Below, one piece after another: positions 8,599 through 16,717 of a DNA stretch of 39,549 nucleotides. A model generated the notes under the pieces. It ran no database searches. It saw nothing but the letters and a program-made list of their open reading frames with translations, and was not told the origin of the DNA. Positions within the stretch are counted from its first letter, which is position 1, and each line of letters begins with the position of its first letter. The DNA lies in the IMG/VR virus record IMGVR_UViG_3300036859_000133, positions 1 to 39,549 of that record; one strand, written 5' to 3'. A program made the translations under genes and the position numbers. Origin of the DNA: a virus.

Positions 8599-8749
8599 CC
8601 CCTGCGTCATCGTCTGCCAAGGCCCGCCCATCTGTGACCTCTCCGGCGACGATGCGTGCGAGGCCCAACAGAACAATTGCCCCTGGTGCAAATACATCAT
8701 CGTCCACCCGGACGGGACCGAAACAACGATAGAGCCAAGCCACCAATGA
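8582..8749 (+). CDS. Cys-rich 55-residue protein
   Basis: An ATG at 8582 opens a 55-residue frame that overlaps the previous gene by 17 bases and ends in an ATGA overlap with the next (8746-8749). This fills the gap exactly and argues for a real, translationally coupled gene. Six cysteines are present, at residues 8, 12, 18, 26, 33 and 36, with a C-P-W-C knuckle at 33-36, followed by a beta-type tail (YIIVHPDGTETTIEP). A small zinc-binding or disulphide-stabilised virion or accessory protein is plausible. No family is recognised and no signal peptide is present. Confidence 0.55.
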   Translation: MGKFPDPCVIVCQGPPICDLSGDDACEAQQNNCPWCKYIIVHPDGTETTIEPSHQ

Positions 8750-9036
8750 ACACCGCCGAAAAGCTCGACGCGATCAAGTCGCTCCTCAAGCACCCAGCGT
8801 GGCCCCTGATCACGGAGACAATCCGCTCCGAGAATTACTCCTTGGCCACGACGTTCTCGAAGCCAGGCTTCCTCGTCAACGGGGACGACATGCACTTCTA
8901 TCGTGGTGCAATCCACACCGCGGAGCTTTTCGCGACCATGCCCGAGCGCATGATCCAGAGGCTCACCACCGACCTGCTCATCGAGCAGGCCAACGAGGCC
9001 GCCAAGGCCGCCAAGAAACCCGAGCCGCCCCGCTAA
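8746..9036 (+). CDS. Hypothetical protein upstream of the scaffold gene
   Basis: 96 residues from the ATG at 8746, overlapping the previous stop as ATGA; the in-frame start at 8656 lies within the Cys-rich gene and is less likely. The sequence is a compact mixed helical protein (EKLDAIKSLLKHPAWPLI, later LFATMPERMIQRLTTDLLIEQANEAAKAAKK) with a basic Ala/Lys-rich tail. No membrane segment or motif is seen. Its position directly before the scaffolding gene suggests a head-assembly or packaging accessory, but the family is not recognised. Confidence 0.65.
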   Translation: MNTAEKLDAIKSLLKHPAWPLITETIRSENYSLATTFSKPGFLVNGDDMHFYRGAIHTAELFATMPERMIQRLTTDLLIEQANEAAKAAKKPEPPR

Positions 9037-9056
9037 CGCCGGGCAGGAGAACCTGA

Positions 9057-10079
9057 ATGCCCACCCCGATCGAGTCGATCGCCGCCCAGTATCTCGGCCC
9101 CCAGCCGAACAACAACGAAGCCGCAGCCGCCCAGGCCGCGGCAGCCGCCGCCCAACAGCAGCAGACCGCCGAAGCCAATGCCGCAGCAGCTCGCGACGCA
9201 GCTGCCGAGGCTGGCCAGGACGCAGCAGCCGCAGCTGCCCCCAGCAATGAAGGCGAGGAGAACCCTGTCGCCTTTGAGATCGAGCTTGGTGGCCAGAAGC
9301 GCCAGCTCAACCCCAACCAGATCGCCAGCACCTTCGAGCGTTACGCCGCTCTGAACGCCAAGCACGCCAGCATGAAGCCGGTGCTCAGCCTGGTCGAGCG
9401 CATGATGACCGACACCGGCGCAAACGCCGAGCAGGTCGCCGGCGCGATGATGGCCGCAATGAAGGCCGCGTCGAAGGACCCGAAGATGGGTGCCGCCGCC
9501 GCGAAGGAGAACGACAACAACGACGGTGGCGACGGTGATGATCCGCTCGCCGCTTGGGAGCGCGACAACGCCGCCCAGCTCCCGCCCGGCTACCGCGAGA
9601 TGGTCAAGGGCAACACCTCCGTCATGGGCGAGCTGAAGAAGACGCAGCAGATGCTTGCCGCCGTCCTCCAAGGCTCCAAGGCTGTGGCCGGCGCAGCCGT
9701 CCAGGCTCAGCAGCAGCAGCGTGGCAACGCCATCGCCCAGGCGAAGCAGCAAATGGCCATCAACCTCTCGAAGGCGCAGCAGCACCATGGCCTGCCCGAC
9801 GAGAGCGCCAACGACTTCCTCACCTTCGCCGCCGAGCGTGGCTTCACGCTGGAGGACTTCATCAACCCGGACCTGGCGTTCACCGTCGTCGGTGACTTCA
9901 AGAACGCCATGCAGTCGCCGGAGATGGAGCGCCTGAAGGCCATCGCAAAGAAGCGCCAGGCGTTCACCCCGAGCACCGGCTCCGCGCCGGCCGCCGGTTC
10001 CGCGCCCGCCGGCAACAAAGGCCCGACCGCGTTCGACATGCTCACCGATCGCGTCATGTCCAACCGTTTCCCGAAGTAG
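9057..10079 (+). CDS. Capsid scaffolding protein
   Basis: 340 residues, preceded by AGGAG seven bases before the ATG. The protein is highly helical and low-complexity: an Ala/Gln-rich stretch over residues ~20-65, an acidic segment with ENDNNDGGDGDD near 145-160, then coiled-coil-like Gln/Lys helices and a Pro/Ala-rich C-terminal linker (STGSAPAAGSAPAG) ending in a short basic helix (MLTDRVMSNRFPK). Scaffolds guide capsid assembly and leave or are degraded, and a short basic helix at the C-terminus commonly binds the capsid protein. The gene sits directly before the major capsid gene and is closed by a strong terminator. No protease motif is seen. Confidence 0.8.
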   Translation: MPTPIESIAAQYLGPQPNNNEAAAAQAAAAAAQQQQTAEANAAAARDAAAEAGQDAAAAAAPSNEGEENPVAFEIELGGQKRQLNPNQIASTFERYAALNAKHASMKPVLSLVERMMTDTGANAEQVAGAMMAAMKAASKDPKMGAAAAKENDNNDGGDGDDPLAAWERDNAAQLPPGYREMVKGNTSVMGELKKTQQMLAAVLQGSKAVAGAAVQAQQQQRGNAIAQAKQQMAINLSKAQQHHGLPDESANDFLTFAAERGFTLEDFINPDLAFTVVGDFKNAMQSPEMERLKAIAKKRQAFTPSTGSAPAAGSAPAGNKGPTAFDMLTDRVMSNRFPK

Positions 10080-10099
10080 CCACACTCGCTACTGACGAC

Positions 10100-10134
10100 T
10101 AGGGCCGCGCTCATCACGCGGCCCTAATTTTTTT
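10100..10134 (+). terminator. Rho-independent terminator after the scaffold gene
   Basis: A perfect 10-bp stem (10100-10109 with 10117-10126, TAGGGCCGCG/CGCGGCCCTA), a 7-base loop, then a run of seven T (10128-10134). It lies 20 bases past the scaffold stop and separates upstream transcription from the capsid gene. Confidence 0.9.
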
Positions 10135-10137
10135 CTT

Positions 10138-10163
10138 CGATAGGGACGACAGCACCCCCGTCC
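10138..10163 (+). promoter_or_regulatory. CGATAGGGACGAC motif with hairpin (copy 2), upstream of the capsid gene
   Basis: CGATAGGGACGA (10138-10149) is identical to the copy at 20843-20854. It sits right after the terminator T-run, where a new transcript for the capsid gene would be expected to begin. GGACG (10144-10148) can pair with CGTCC (10159-10163). The role as promoter start or processing site is inferred. Confidence 0.5.
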
Positions 10164-10332
10164 TTATCGCAATCATCCCAAACAGCACCGAGTTCCAAGC
10201 CGCGTCTCCGCCCACGGGCCGAGTTGCCGCCGAGGAAACCAGGGCAAAGGCCGACACCGCGACAGCGCGTCCATACGCAGCTCCGCAGCCGAGGCCAACC
10301 GCTTTGAAGACCTTTGCGTCAAGGAGACGACA
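10164..10332 (+). promoter_or_regulatory. Long untranslated leader of the major capsid gene
   Basis: About 170 bases between the motif and the capsid start carry no convincing ORF. The end holds AAGGAG seven bases before the ATG (a strong ribosome binding site). I see no further conserved structure. Confidence 0.4.
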
Positions 10333-11526
10333 ATGCCTGCTTCCATTCCGGGCCTTCGTGGCACGGGTCAGTTCACCACTGATTTCCGCCCGACCAACTA
10401 CCGCGAGCTTTACACGCTCCTGGAACCGAACGGCACCGCGCCGCTGAATGCGCTGCTGTCCATGGGCCAGAGCGAGGCGACCGACGACTCGAAGTACAAC
10501 AACTTCCGCGACGAGCTGCCGGACCGCACCCTCAAGATCAACAACGCCGCTGGCTACGCCTCGGGCGTCACCACCCTCCAGCTCGACGTGGACGGCAACA
10601 CCGGCTACGTCCTGAACGGCTCGATCGTGGTGAACAGCCGCACCGGCGAGGTCATGCTGGCCACCGTCGATGGCAACAACACCACCGGCCAGATCACCGT
10701 GACCCGCAACATCGGCGGCACGGCCTACGCCATCCTGGACAACGACGACCTGTTCGTCGCCGGCTTCGCCGGTCAGGAAGGTGGCGGCTCGCCGACGGCG
10801 ATCACGTTCGACGCCACCGTGGACTTCAACTACACGCAGATTTTCAAGACCGCGTTCCAGGTCACTGGCTCGCTGGACAAGACCTATCTGCGCACGGGCA
10901 ACAAGTATCAGGAGTCCATGGAGAAGGCGCTGAAGCTGCACATGAGCGACATCGAGCGCGCTCACCTGTTCAGCATCCGCAACGAGATCAACGGCTCCAC
11001 CTCGCAGCCCACCCGCACCACTGGCGGCATCATCAACCTGCTCACCTCGGGCGGTTTCGTGGAGGACGTGGCCACCTACGGCACCGCCAACACGATGACC
11101 GAGGACCAGTTCGATCGGCTGCTGATGAACACCATCTTCGCCTACGGGTCGAAGACCAAGCTGGCGTTCGTCGGCGCGACCGTGGCTGGCCACCTCCAGA
11201 AGTGGGGCAAGAACAAGTGGACCCCGCAGTCGGTTGACGGTGCCTACGGCGTGAACGTCGTGCGCTACCAGACCTTCTCGGGCGACCTCTTGGTGCACCT
11301 GCACCCGCAGTTCCGTCAGATCCCCGGCATGGCCAATTCCATGCTGGTGCTGGACTTCCCCTTCATCAAGTATCGCTACCTCCAGGACCGCGATACGAAC
11401 CTGCAGGAGAACATCCAGAACAACGACGCGGACGCGAAGAAATCCCAGTATATGACCGACTGCGGCCTGGAACTGCTCCAGGGCAAGGTCCATCGCTACA
11501 TCAAGAACTGGTCGCTGGTCCCGTAA
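10333..11526 (+). CDS. Major capsid protein (SU10/DUF5309-type, HK97 fold)
   Basis: 397 residues. It follows the scaffold gene and a strong terminator, and has a strong Shine-Dalgarno. The pattern fits the SU10-type major capsid family: a short N-arm with TDFRPTNYRELYTLLEPNG, an E-loop-like FRDELPDRTLKI region and a beta-strand run (GYVLNGSIVVNSRTGEVMLAT). A helical spine (YQESMEKALKLHMSDIERAHLFSIRNE) contains the family's acidic 'diE.a.l.g' core. It continues with RTTGGIINLL and a LVLDFPFIKYRYLQDRD strand, and ends with ELLQGKVHRYIKNW. No N-terminal prohead-protease delta domain or cleavage site is obvious. The gene is bounded upstream and downstream by terminators, so it may be transcribed as its own unit at high level. 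Confidence 0.85.
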   Translation: MPASIPGLRGTGQFTTDFRPTNYRELYTLLEPNGTAPLNALLSMGQSEATDDSKYNNFRDELPDRTLKINNAAGYASGVTTLQLDVDGNTGYVLNGSIVVNSRTGEVMLATVDGNNTTGQITVTRNIGGTAYAILDNDDLFVAGFAGQEGGGSPTAITFDATVDFNYTQIFKTAFQVTGSLDKTYLRTGNKYQESMEKALKLHMSDIERAHLFSIRNEINGSTSQPTRTTGGIINLLTSGGFVEDVATYGTANTMTEDQFDRLLMNTIFAYGSKTKLAFVGATVAGHLQKWGKNKWTPQSVDGAYGVNVVRYQTFSGDLLVHLHPQFRQIPGMANSMLVLDFPFIKYRYLQDRDTNLQENIQNNDADAKKSQYMTDCGLELLQGKVHRYIKNWSLVP

Positions 11527-11548
11527 TAGGGACGACGCAGCCAGCGTC
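11526..11548 (+). promoter_or_regulatory. ATAGGGACGAC motif with hairpin (copy 3), after the capsid stop
   Basis: The capsid stop TAA is followed immediately by TAGGGACGAC; ATAGGGACGAC spans 11526-11536. GACGC (11534-11538) pairs with GCGTC (11544-11548) around five bases. It lies before the terminator at 11561, so if it starts a transcript that transcript would meet a terminator at once. An mRNA 3' or processing element is an alternative reading. Confidence 0.45.
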
Positions 11549-11560
11549 TTGGAAGCAAAC

Positions 11561-11594
11561 AATGGGGGCGGATCAATCCGCCCCCATTCGTTTT
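11561..11594 (+). terminator. Terminator-like hairpin after the capsid gene
   Basis: A perfect 12-bp stem (11561-11572 with 11577-11588, GC-rich core GGGGGCGGA) with a 4-base TCAA loop. Only four consecutive T follow (11591-11594), so termination may be partial. It directly precedes the ribosome binding site of the next gene. Confidence 0.7.
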
Positions 11595-11605
11595 CAGGAG
11601 CCCCC

Positions 11606-11935
11606 ATGGCGAAGAAGAAGCCCGAAGTCGATGTCGAGAAGCTGGTGGCCGCGGAAGCCGCGCGCCATGCAGCCAAGGACGAAGTCGCTCGCGTCGGCAG
11701 CACCCTCTATTGCTCGACCCAGAAGCTCACCGAGATGAGCGTCAGCATGGGCGACGTGGTCATCCGCGGCCGGCGCAACCCGAAGACTGGCCTCATCATG
11801 CTGGAGGTCCCCGACCCGCTGGTCGATCGCTTCGAGCGACACACCCTGTTCCAGATGGGCCACGTCGTGAAGGCGACCGAGGACATCATCGAGGCCGACA
11901 AGCCGGAGCCGGTGGCCGATGGCGGAGCAGAGTAA
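11606..11935 (+). CDS. Small head-associated protein of unknown function
   Basis: 109 residues, ATG at 11606 with CAGGAG upstream; the longer frame from 11549 would run through the terminator hairpin and is rejected. The N-terminus is basic and helical (AKKKPEVDVEKLVAAEAARHAAKDEVARV), followed by a beta-rich core (VSMGDVVIRGRRNPKTGLIMLEVPDPLVDRF) and an acidic tail. It is placed between the capsid and adaptor genes, so a head decoration or head-completion role is plausible. The gene overlaps the next start by 17 bases. No family is recognised. Confidence 0.6.
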   Translation: MAKKKPEVDVEKLVAAEAARHAAKDEVARVGSTLYCSTQKLTEMSVSMGDVVIRGRRNPKTGLIMLEVPDPLVDRFERHTLFQMGHVVKATEDIIEADKPEPVADGGAE

Positions 11936-12359
11936 CACCGCCCCGCAGATCGCCGACTTCTACAGTCCCCTTGAGACGATCGCGTTCAAGGCGCTGCGCA
12001 TCTACGGCGACTTCAACCCGGGCACTGTGGACGGCGATGTCCTGTTGATGTTCGTGGACTTCGCGAACCAGGTCATCGACGAGGTCCGCGCGCATCCCTA
12101 CTGGCGTGGCGGCGGCGTGGACTACTACGCCTCTCCCACCGAGCGCCGCGCGATCCCCGACCACATCATGATGGCCGGCCTCCTGGCCAAGTATGCCGAG
12201 CAGCAGTTCTCCGACAAATACCAGCTGTTCGCGCCCAAGTATGCGCGCACCATGAACCAGCTGCTCTGGTATATCCTGAACGGCAACACCGAGATCGCGC
12301 TGCGCCGCGTGGACGAGAAGGCCCCGACCAACCCGACCAACGGGCAGCCTCTCGCATGA
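11919..12359 (+). CDS. Head-tail adaptor / tail tubular protein A-like
   Basis: 146 residues. The sequence is mostly helical (LETIAFKALRIYGDFNPGTVDGDVLLMFVDFANQVIDEVRAHPYW, then IPDHIMMAGLLAKYAEQQFS...KYARTMNQLLWYI). This is the layout of the small adaptor proteins that sit between portal and tail nozzle in short-tailed phages (T7 gp11 / P22 gp4-like). The position directly before the nozzle gene, overlapping it as ATGA, supports this. No catalytic motif is seen. Assignment rests on context and fold style rather than a clear signature. Confidence 0.6.
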   Translation: MAEQSNTAPQIADFYSPLETIAFKALRIYGDFNPGTVDGDVLLMFVDFANQVIDEVRAHPYWRGGGVDYYASPTERRAIPDHIMMAGLLAKYAEQQFSDKYQLFAPKYARTMNQLLWYILNGNTEIALRRVDEKAPTNPTNGQPLA

Positions 12360-13849
12360 GCGGCACCCTCTCGCCTCCAGCCAAGAAGACTCGGATTTTT
12401 CCGTTCGAGGAGTTCATGGGCCTCGACGCCTACCGGGACAACTTCGCCCTGGACACGGGCAAACAGCAATACCTGGCCAAGCTCGACAACGGCTTCTGCG
12501 ATTTCCGCGGCACCATCATCCGCGACGCCGGCGCGACCAAGCGCCACTCGATCGGCGGCGTGATCGACCATGTCAACTTCGTCAGCGAGGACATCTCGGT
12601 CTGGGCACAGATCGACGGCGCTGGCGTCACGCTCAACTCCGACCGCAACCACAAAATCCAGGACGTCTTCCCGATCAACGCGGTCGTCAGCTCCACCATC
12701 TTCGGCCGTAAGGTCTACTTCTTCTGCCGCGACCAGCAGCTCCGTATCTACGACGGCCTGTCCTGGAACAAGAGCAAATCGAAGTCCGATCCTCGCCCTG
12801 CCTTCGGCGTGGCCATTCAGCGCCGGCTGGCGACGGCCGGCTACATCAACGACCCGACCACCATCTACTTCACGCGCACCGACGACGCCGAGGTATTCCC
12901 GGGCGACGAGGAGCCGAACTACGTCAACCCGCTGAAAGCCTTCAAGCTCGACATCTCCAACCAGATCAGCACCGCCGACAAAATCCGTGGCCTGGGCGTC
13001 TTCGAGAAGAACAACCTGGCCATCTTCACCTCCGACCAGGCGCTCATCTACTACATCGATCCCGACTACACGAAGGCGCAGATCGTCGATAAGGCCAACG
13101 TCAACGTCGGCACGATCAGCCATCGCACGATCGCCACGGCCGGCACGGACCTGCTGTTCTGCTCGCGCCACGGTGTCCACTCGCTCCGGCGCTCCGACGC
13201 GAACGGCATCACCATCTACACCATCCCGCTGTCCCACTCGGTCGAGCTGCTCTACCGCCAGCTCTACAAGCGCACGCCGGACAAGGAAGCCATCAACGCC
13301 TACTACGATCAGGACCGCGGCCAGTATCACATCTTCTTCCCGCTCGGCCCCCAGCTCTGCAACCGGCTCACCCTGACCATCAACCCGGTGGCCGATGGCG
13401 TGCACAAATGGTCCACCGGCACGTTCCTGCGTGCGCGCTGCGGCGCGCGCCTGGGCGACGCCATGGTCTGGGGCACGCCGGACGGCATCTACAATGTCCA
13501 CGACATCGAGGACAGCGACGCCACGGTCTACCCGGACATGATTGTCGAGACGCCGATCATCTGGAACGGCGCGCTCAACGACATGAAGGACAGCCACTCC
13601 TTCGTCCTCCAGGCGAGCGGCAAGTGCACCATCGTGGTCGAAGCCTTCGACGAGCGCGGCCGACAACTCAGCTCCTACAACATCAACGTGGACGACGGCG
13701 CTGCGGACGACAACTTCACCGACGTTCCCCTAAACCGTCAGTATGAGCGCAAGTTCGAGCATCGCTACCGTGGCCTCAAGTTCCGCTTCACGGTGACGGG
13801 CACTGGCCTTGTGCGGATCGTCGGATTTGCCGTGCTAGTGAGGGCTTAA
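12356..13849 (+). CDS. Tail nozzle / stabilisation protein (beta-propeller type)
   Basis: 497 residues, predicted almost wholly beta-strand. Repeated strands with Trp/Tyr and Asp-rich turns run from residue ~50 to ~380: SIGGVIDHVNFVSEDISVWAQIDG, DVFPINAVVSSTIFGRKVYFFC, LGVFEKNNLAIFTSDQALIYYIDP, TAGTDLLFCSRHGVHSLRR and WSTGTFLRARCGARLGDAMVWGTPDGIYNV. A C-terminal jelly-roll-like part follows (ISRRQ-type beta region, ending FRFTVTGTGLVRIVGFAVLV). This matches the propeller nozzle of P22-like gp10 and related podovirus tail tubes. It closes the head and contacts the fibres. The stop TAA overlaps the start of the second fibre (TAATG), linking their expression. Confidence 0.7.
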   Translation: MSGTLSPPAKKTRIFPFEEFMGLDAYRDNFALDTGKQQYLAKLDNGFCDFRGTIIRDAGATKRHSIGGVIDHVNFVSEDISVWAQIDGAGVTLNSDRNHKIQDVFPINAVVSSTIFGRKVYFFCRDQQLRIYDGLSWNKSKSKSDPRPAFGVAIQRRLATAGYINDPTTIYFTRTDDAEVFPGDEEPNYVNPLKAFKLDISNQISTADKIRGLGVFEKNNLAIFTSDQALIYYIDPDYTKAQIVDKANVNVGTISHRTIATAGTDLLFCSRHGVHSLRRSDANGITIYTIPLSHSVELLYRQLYKRTPDKEAINAYYDQDRGQYHIFFPLGPQLCNRLTLTINPVADGVHKWSTGTFLRARCGARLGDAMVWGTPDGIYNVHDIEDSDATVYPDMIVETPIIWNGALNDMKDSHSFVLQASGKCTIVVEAFDERGRQLSSYNINVDDGAADDNFTDVPLNRQYERKFEHRYRGLKFRFTVTGTGLVRIVGFAVLVRA

Positions 13850-15384
13850 TGGCTCGTCTTCGTCAGCTTCACCCGCAGAACTACCCCAACTCGGGTAACA
13901 TCAACACCGAGTTCGAGAGCCTCATCCGCTACCTGAACGCGGCCGAGTTGGGCAACAAGACCCTGGCCGAGCTGCTGGGCGTCCTGTTCGACGGCGACGG
14001 CGAGTTCGACGGGCCGATCGACATGCGCCTGGACACCTCTGCCGGCCTCCAATATCGCGTCGGCGAATACGAGGAGGAGGACGATGGCTGGACCACGATC
14101 GCCGCCATCTCCGAGCTGCGCGGCCCCGCCGGCCAGAACCTCGGCACCGTCGAAGGTCCCTTCTTCTTCAACCGACAGGACTACGTCGCGACCGCTGGCC
14201 AGACGGACCTGCCCTACAACATCGACACGAACACCGAGGAAGTCGTCGTCTTCAAGAACGGCCTCCTCCAGGCTCCGACCGCCTACACCGTGGACGACCT
14301 GAACAACGAGATCGTCATGTCGAGTGCGCTCGCGCTCAACGACAAGGTCACGATCTACAGCGTGCGCGCCAGCTCCGTCACCGGCTACGTCCGCGTGGAC
14401 ATCACCGCGGCCGCATCGCAGGCCGTCTTCCCGTTCATCCACACCGAGGATCAGCGCATCCTCGTCTATCGCAACGGTCTGCTCCAGCGCGAGGGCGGTG
14501 CCTACGACTACGTGGCCAGCCCCGCTTCGGACACCGTCACCTTCACCACCGCTCTGCCGGGCGGCGACATCGTCACCATCATGACGGTCGAGAACCAGGC
14601 GCTGACCAACGTGGCCGGCCTGATGCTCGAAGACGAATACACCGAGAATGGCCTGATCAACTGGTCCAAGATCGGCGTGGAAGACGATGAGATCGCGCAG
14701 ATCAAGGTCGCTGGCCTTGTGGCCGCGCTCGCCAGCAAGGGGAAGCTCACCGTCTCGGCGACCGCTCCGGTCGGCCCTGCCATCGGCGACCACTGGCAGG
14801 ACACGTCGCAGACGCCGGATGTCCTCAAGTTCTGGGACGGCACGAGCTGGATCAGCACCTCGCCGGCCAGCTCGCTCCCGTCCTTCATCGGCTCGAACGC
14901 CGGCCAGTATGTGCGCGTGAACGCGCTCGGCACCGCGCTCGAATACGGCAACATCGACAACTCCGCCCTGGTCCCGAAGACCTACATGGGCGCGGCGAAC
15001 GGCGTGGCCAGCCTCGACTCCGCCGGCAAGCTCCCGACCTCCCAGCTGCCCAGCGTCTTCGCGCTCGGCAACGTGGGCTACATCGGCGCTGGCGCGGTGG
15101 CCAACGGCACCAAGACTGTCCAGCGCATCTATGGCTCGAAGGTCCGCCTCACCGGCTGGGGCTACAAGCTCGGCGCGGGCACCTGCACCATCCAGCTGGC
15201 CGTGGACGGCGTGGTCATCGGCACCACCCAGGCCGTCACCACCGCGGCCGGCCAAGGCAACTTCGGTTCCATCATCGAGATCGACGCAACCACCGCCACG
15301 CGCGTCATCCAGATCAGCGTGACCAGCGCGACCTCGGCCTCCGACCTTGAAGTCGGCCTCGCAACCCAAGTGCTGAGCACCTGA
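13849..15384 (+). CDS. Tail fibre protein 2 (shares N-terminal anchor with fibre 1)
   Basis: 511 residues. Residues ~28-63 (RYLNAAELGNKTLAELL, then FDGDGEFDG) closely parallel fibre 1 at 2029, indicating a shared virion-attachment module. Two similar beta modules follow in tandem. One is at about 105-180 (VVVFKNGLLQAPTAYTV...NDKVTIYSV), the other at about 181-250 (ILVYRNGLLQREGGAYDYV...GGDIVTIMTV). Fibre 1 has one such module. A linker with WWDGTSW-like 'KFWDGTSWIS' follows, then a beta C-terminal domain (KVRLTGWGYKLGAGTCTIQLAVDGVVIGTTQAV) that could bind host glycans. It starts directly on the nozzle stop (TAATG). Confidence 0.8.
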   Translation: MARLRQLHPQNYPNSGNINTEFESLIRYLNAAELGNKTLAELLGVLFDGDGEFDGPIDMRLDTSAGLQYRVGEYEEEDDGWTTIAAISELRGPAGQNLGTVEGPFFFNRQDYVATAGQTDLPYNIDTNTEEVVVFKNGLLQAPTAYTVDDLNNEIVMSSALALNDKVTIYSVRASSVTGYVRVDITAAASQAVFPFIHTEDQRILVYRNGLLQREGGAYDYVASPASDTVTFTTALPGGDIVTIMTVENQALTNVAGLMLEDEYTENGLINWSKIGVEDDEIAQIKVAGLVAALASKGKLTVSATAPVGPAIGDHWQDTSQTPDVLKFWDGTSWISTSPASSLPSFIGSNAGQYVRVNALGTALEYGNIDNSALVPKTYMGAANGVASLDSAGKLPTSQLPSVFALGNVGYIGAGAVANGTKTVQRIYGSKVRLTGWGYKLGAGTCTIQLAVDGVVIGTTQAVTTAAGQGNFGSIIEIDATTATRVIQISVTSATSASDLEVGLATQVLST

Positions 15385-15385
15385 T

Positions 15386-16204
15386 ATGAACGGCTACGGC
15401 GCACTCGTGCAGACCGCCTCGTTCGGTCGAGGCAACGACTCCATGATGGCCCACGTCACGCCGGGCGAAGTCATGCTGCCGCCCGAGCTGCTCGCCCAAG
15501 AGCCTGGCCTCATGCAGGCGCTGGCCACGGTGTTCGCCAAGCACGGCCGGAACCCGGCGGAGTTCACCGTCGGCGCTACCGAAGGCACAAATCCCGTCAC
15601 CGGCCTCCCCGAATACGGTTGGTTCGACAAGGTCATCAAGAGCATCAAGAATTCGATCGTCCCGACCGTGGCCTCTGTTGTCGGCGGTGCCGCCGGCAAT
15701 TACCTCGGCATCGGCTCGGCGATCGGCTCCGGCATCGGCGCTGGCCTCGGCAGCTATGCCACTGGCAACGACGCCATCTCGGCGGCGCTCACCGGCGTCG
15801 GCTCGTGGGCCGGCGCGGAATACCTCGGCCCCGAGCTTGGCCTCTCCGGCGACTTCCTGGGTGCCTCCGCGGGATCGCAAGCCGGCGGCGCGCTTGGCGC
15901 GTTCGGCGCGGGCGTTCTGAGCAACATGGCCTTCGCCCCCGAGGAGACGGACATGGCCGGCCTGGAGGTGCCGCAGTATCAGCTGCCGAACACCCCGCTG
16001 CCCAATCCGATCAACACACAGAACCCTGGCCAGCAACAGCAGACCCCCGGTCCGGTCGTGGGCAACGGCGGCTCGACCATGCAGCCGATCACCTACCTCA
16101 CGCAGGTCAAGAACCGCGACACCGGCGAGATGGAATACGTCAACATTTCGCCGTTCGGCTCCAGCCTCGTGAACTCGAACAACTGGAACGTCAACTATGT
16201 TTGA
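15386..16204 (+). CDS. Membrane-active ejection-type virion protein
   Basis: 272 residues. The N-terminus holds SFGRGNDSMMAHVTPGEVMLPP, a motif found in several phage virion proteins. A long Gly/Ala/Ser/Ile-rich hydrophobic stretch covers residues ~90-175 (SVVGGAAGNYLGIGSAIGSGIGAGLGSYA and later repeats), resembling membrane-inserting segments of ejection proteins. The C-terminal third is Pro/Gln-rich and ends ITYLTQVKNRDTGEMEYVNI. A related NRDTG stretch occurs near the C-terminus of the 16795 product. It probably leaves the head with the DNA and contributes to an envelope channel. It starts one base after the previous stop. Confidence 0.55.
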   Translation: MNGYGALVQTASFGRGNDSMMAHVTPGEVMLPPELLAQEPGLMQALATVFAKHGRNPAEFTVGATEGTNPVTGLPEYGWFDKVIKSIKNSIVPTVASVVGGAAGNYLGIGSAIGSGIGAGLGSYATGNDAISAALTGVGSWAGAEYLGPELGLSGDFLGASAGSQAGGALGAFGAGVLSNMAFAPEETDMAGLEVPQYQLPNTPLPNPINTQNPGQQQQTPGPVVGNGGSTMQPITYLTQVKNRDTGEMEYVNISPFGSSLVNSNNWNVNYV

Positions 16205-16379
16205 TCGGAAGCTGGCGAGCGTCACGACCGGCAGCGTGGTCATCCACCCGATGGTCATGACGGGCGAGCTGCGCCAGCACCTCGAACAGTTCTTCGCCCG
16301 AGCTGGCCTCACCATCGACGCCTTCACGGTCGGCAATGACGCCAACCAGAAGGACGCCGACGGGAAGCTCCTGTTCTAG
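16197..16379 (+). CDS. Small hypothetical protein
   Basis: 60 residues, ATG at 16197 overlapping the previous stop by 8 bases. The sequence is a short mixed beta/helix protein (LASVTTGSVVIHPMVMTGELRQHLEQFFARAGLTIDAF) with an acidic Asn/Asp tail. No signal peptide or motif is seen. Its stop overlaps the 3' end of the minus-strand lipoprotein gene by four bases, so it is the last gene of this plus-strand block. Function unknown. Confidence 0.55.
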   Translation: MFDRKLASVTTGSVVIHPMVMTGELRQHLEQFFARAGLTIDAFTVGNDANQKDADGKLLF

Positions 16380-16717
16380 TTCGGCACGGCGGCCATGCCA
16401 CACTGCGCGGCGAGCGCAGGCACGTCTCCGTAGCCCTTATTCATGATCGCCTCGTATTCCGCTTCGCCGATGGGCGACAAACCCTTGGCCATGCGGTCGA
16501 GCTTCACCTGCTCGGTCTGGCTCAGCCGGTCATACCCGGCGGCCATCATGCAGGCGTGCTGCTCGTCCGAAACGCTCGCGGGATGTGGCACGTTCTTCCG
16601 GGCATATTCCCGGAAGCCCAGATACTGACCGCGCTCCGGCATTGCCGACACGCGCTCCCCACCCGACGCACATCCGGCCACCAGAATAAGCGTGGCCACA
16701 AGTACCCCAATTCGCAT
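16376..16717 (-). CDS. Signal-peptide lipoprotein, minus-strand moron candidate
   Basis: 113 residues. The N-terminus is a type II signal peptide: positive start (MR), hydrophobic core and lipobox LVAGC with the lipidated Cys at residue 16. The mature protein is small and helical, with two further cysteines (HACMMAAGY..., AAQCGM). AAAGGAGG lies seven bases before the ATG, a strong ribosome binding site. It is the only minus-strand gene inside the structural block and uses less C-ending codons than its neighbours (GGG, GTA, CTT, ATT). Both signs suggest later acquisition. Phage lipoproteins of this size often change the host surface or block superinfection, but that role is inferred. The family is not recognised. 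Confidence 0.7.
   Translation of the reverse strand: MRIGVLVATLILVAGCASGGERVSAMPERGQYLGFREYARKNVPHPASVSDEQHACMMAAGYDRLSQTEQVKLDRMAKGLSPIGEAEYEAIMNKGYGDVPALAAQCGMAAVPN

Noticed and set aside
10120-10150. Full T7-type promoter before the capsid gene
   Set aside because: The ATAGGGA part matches the initiation region, but the upstream recognition half is not shared among the copies.
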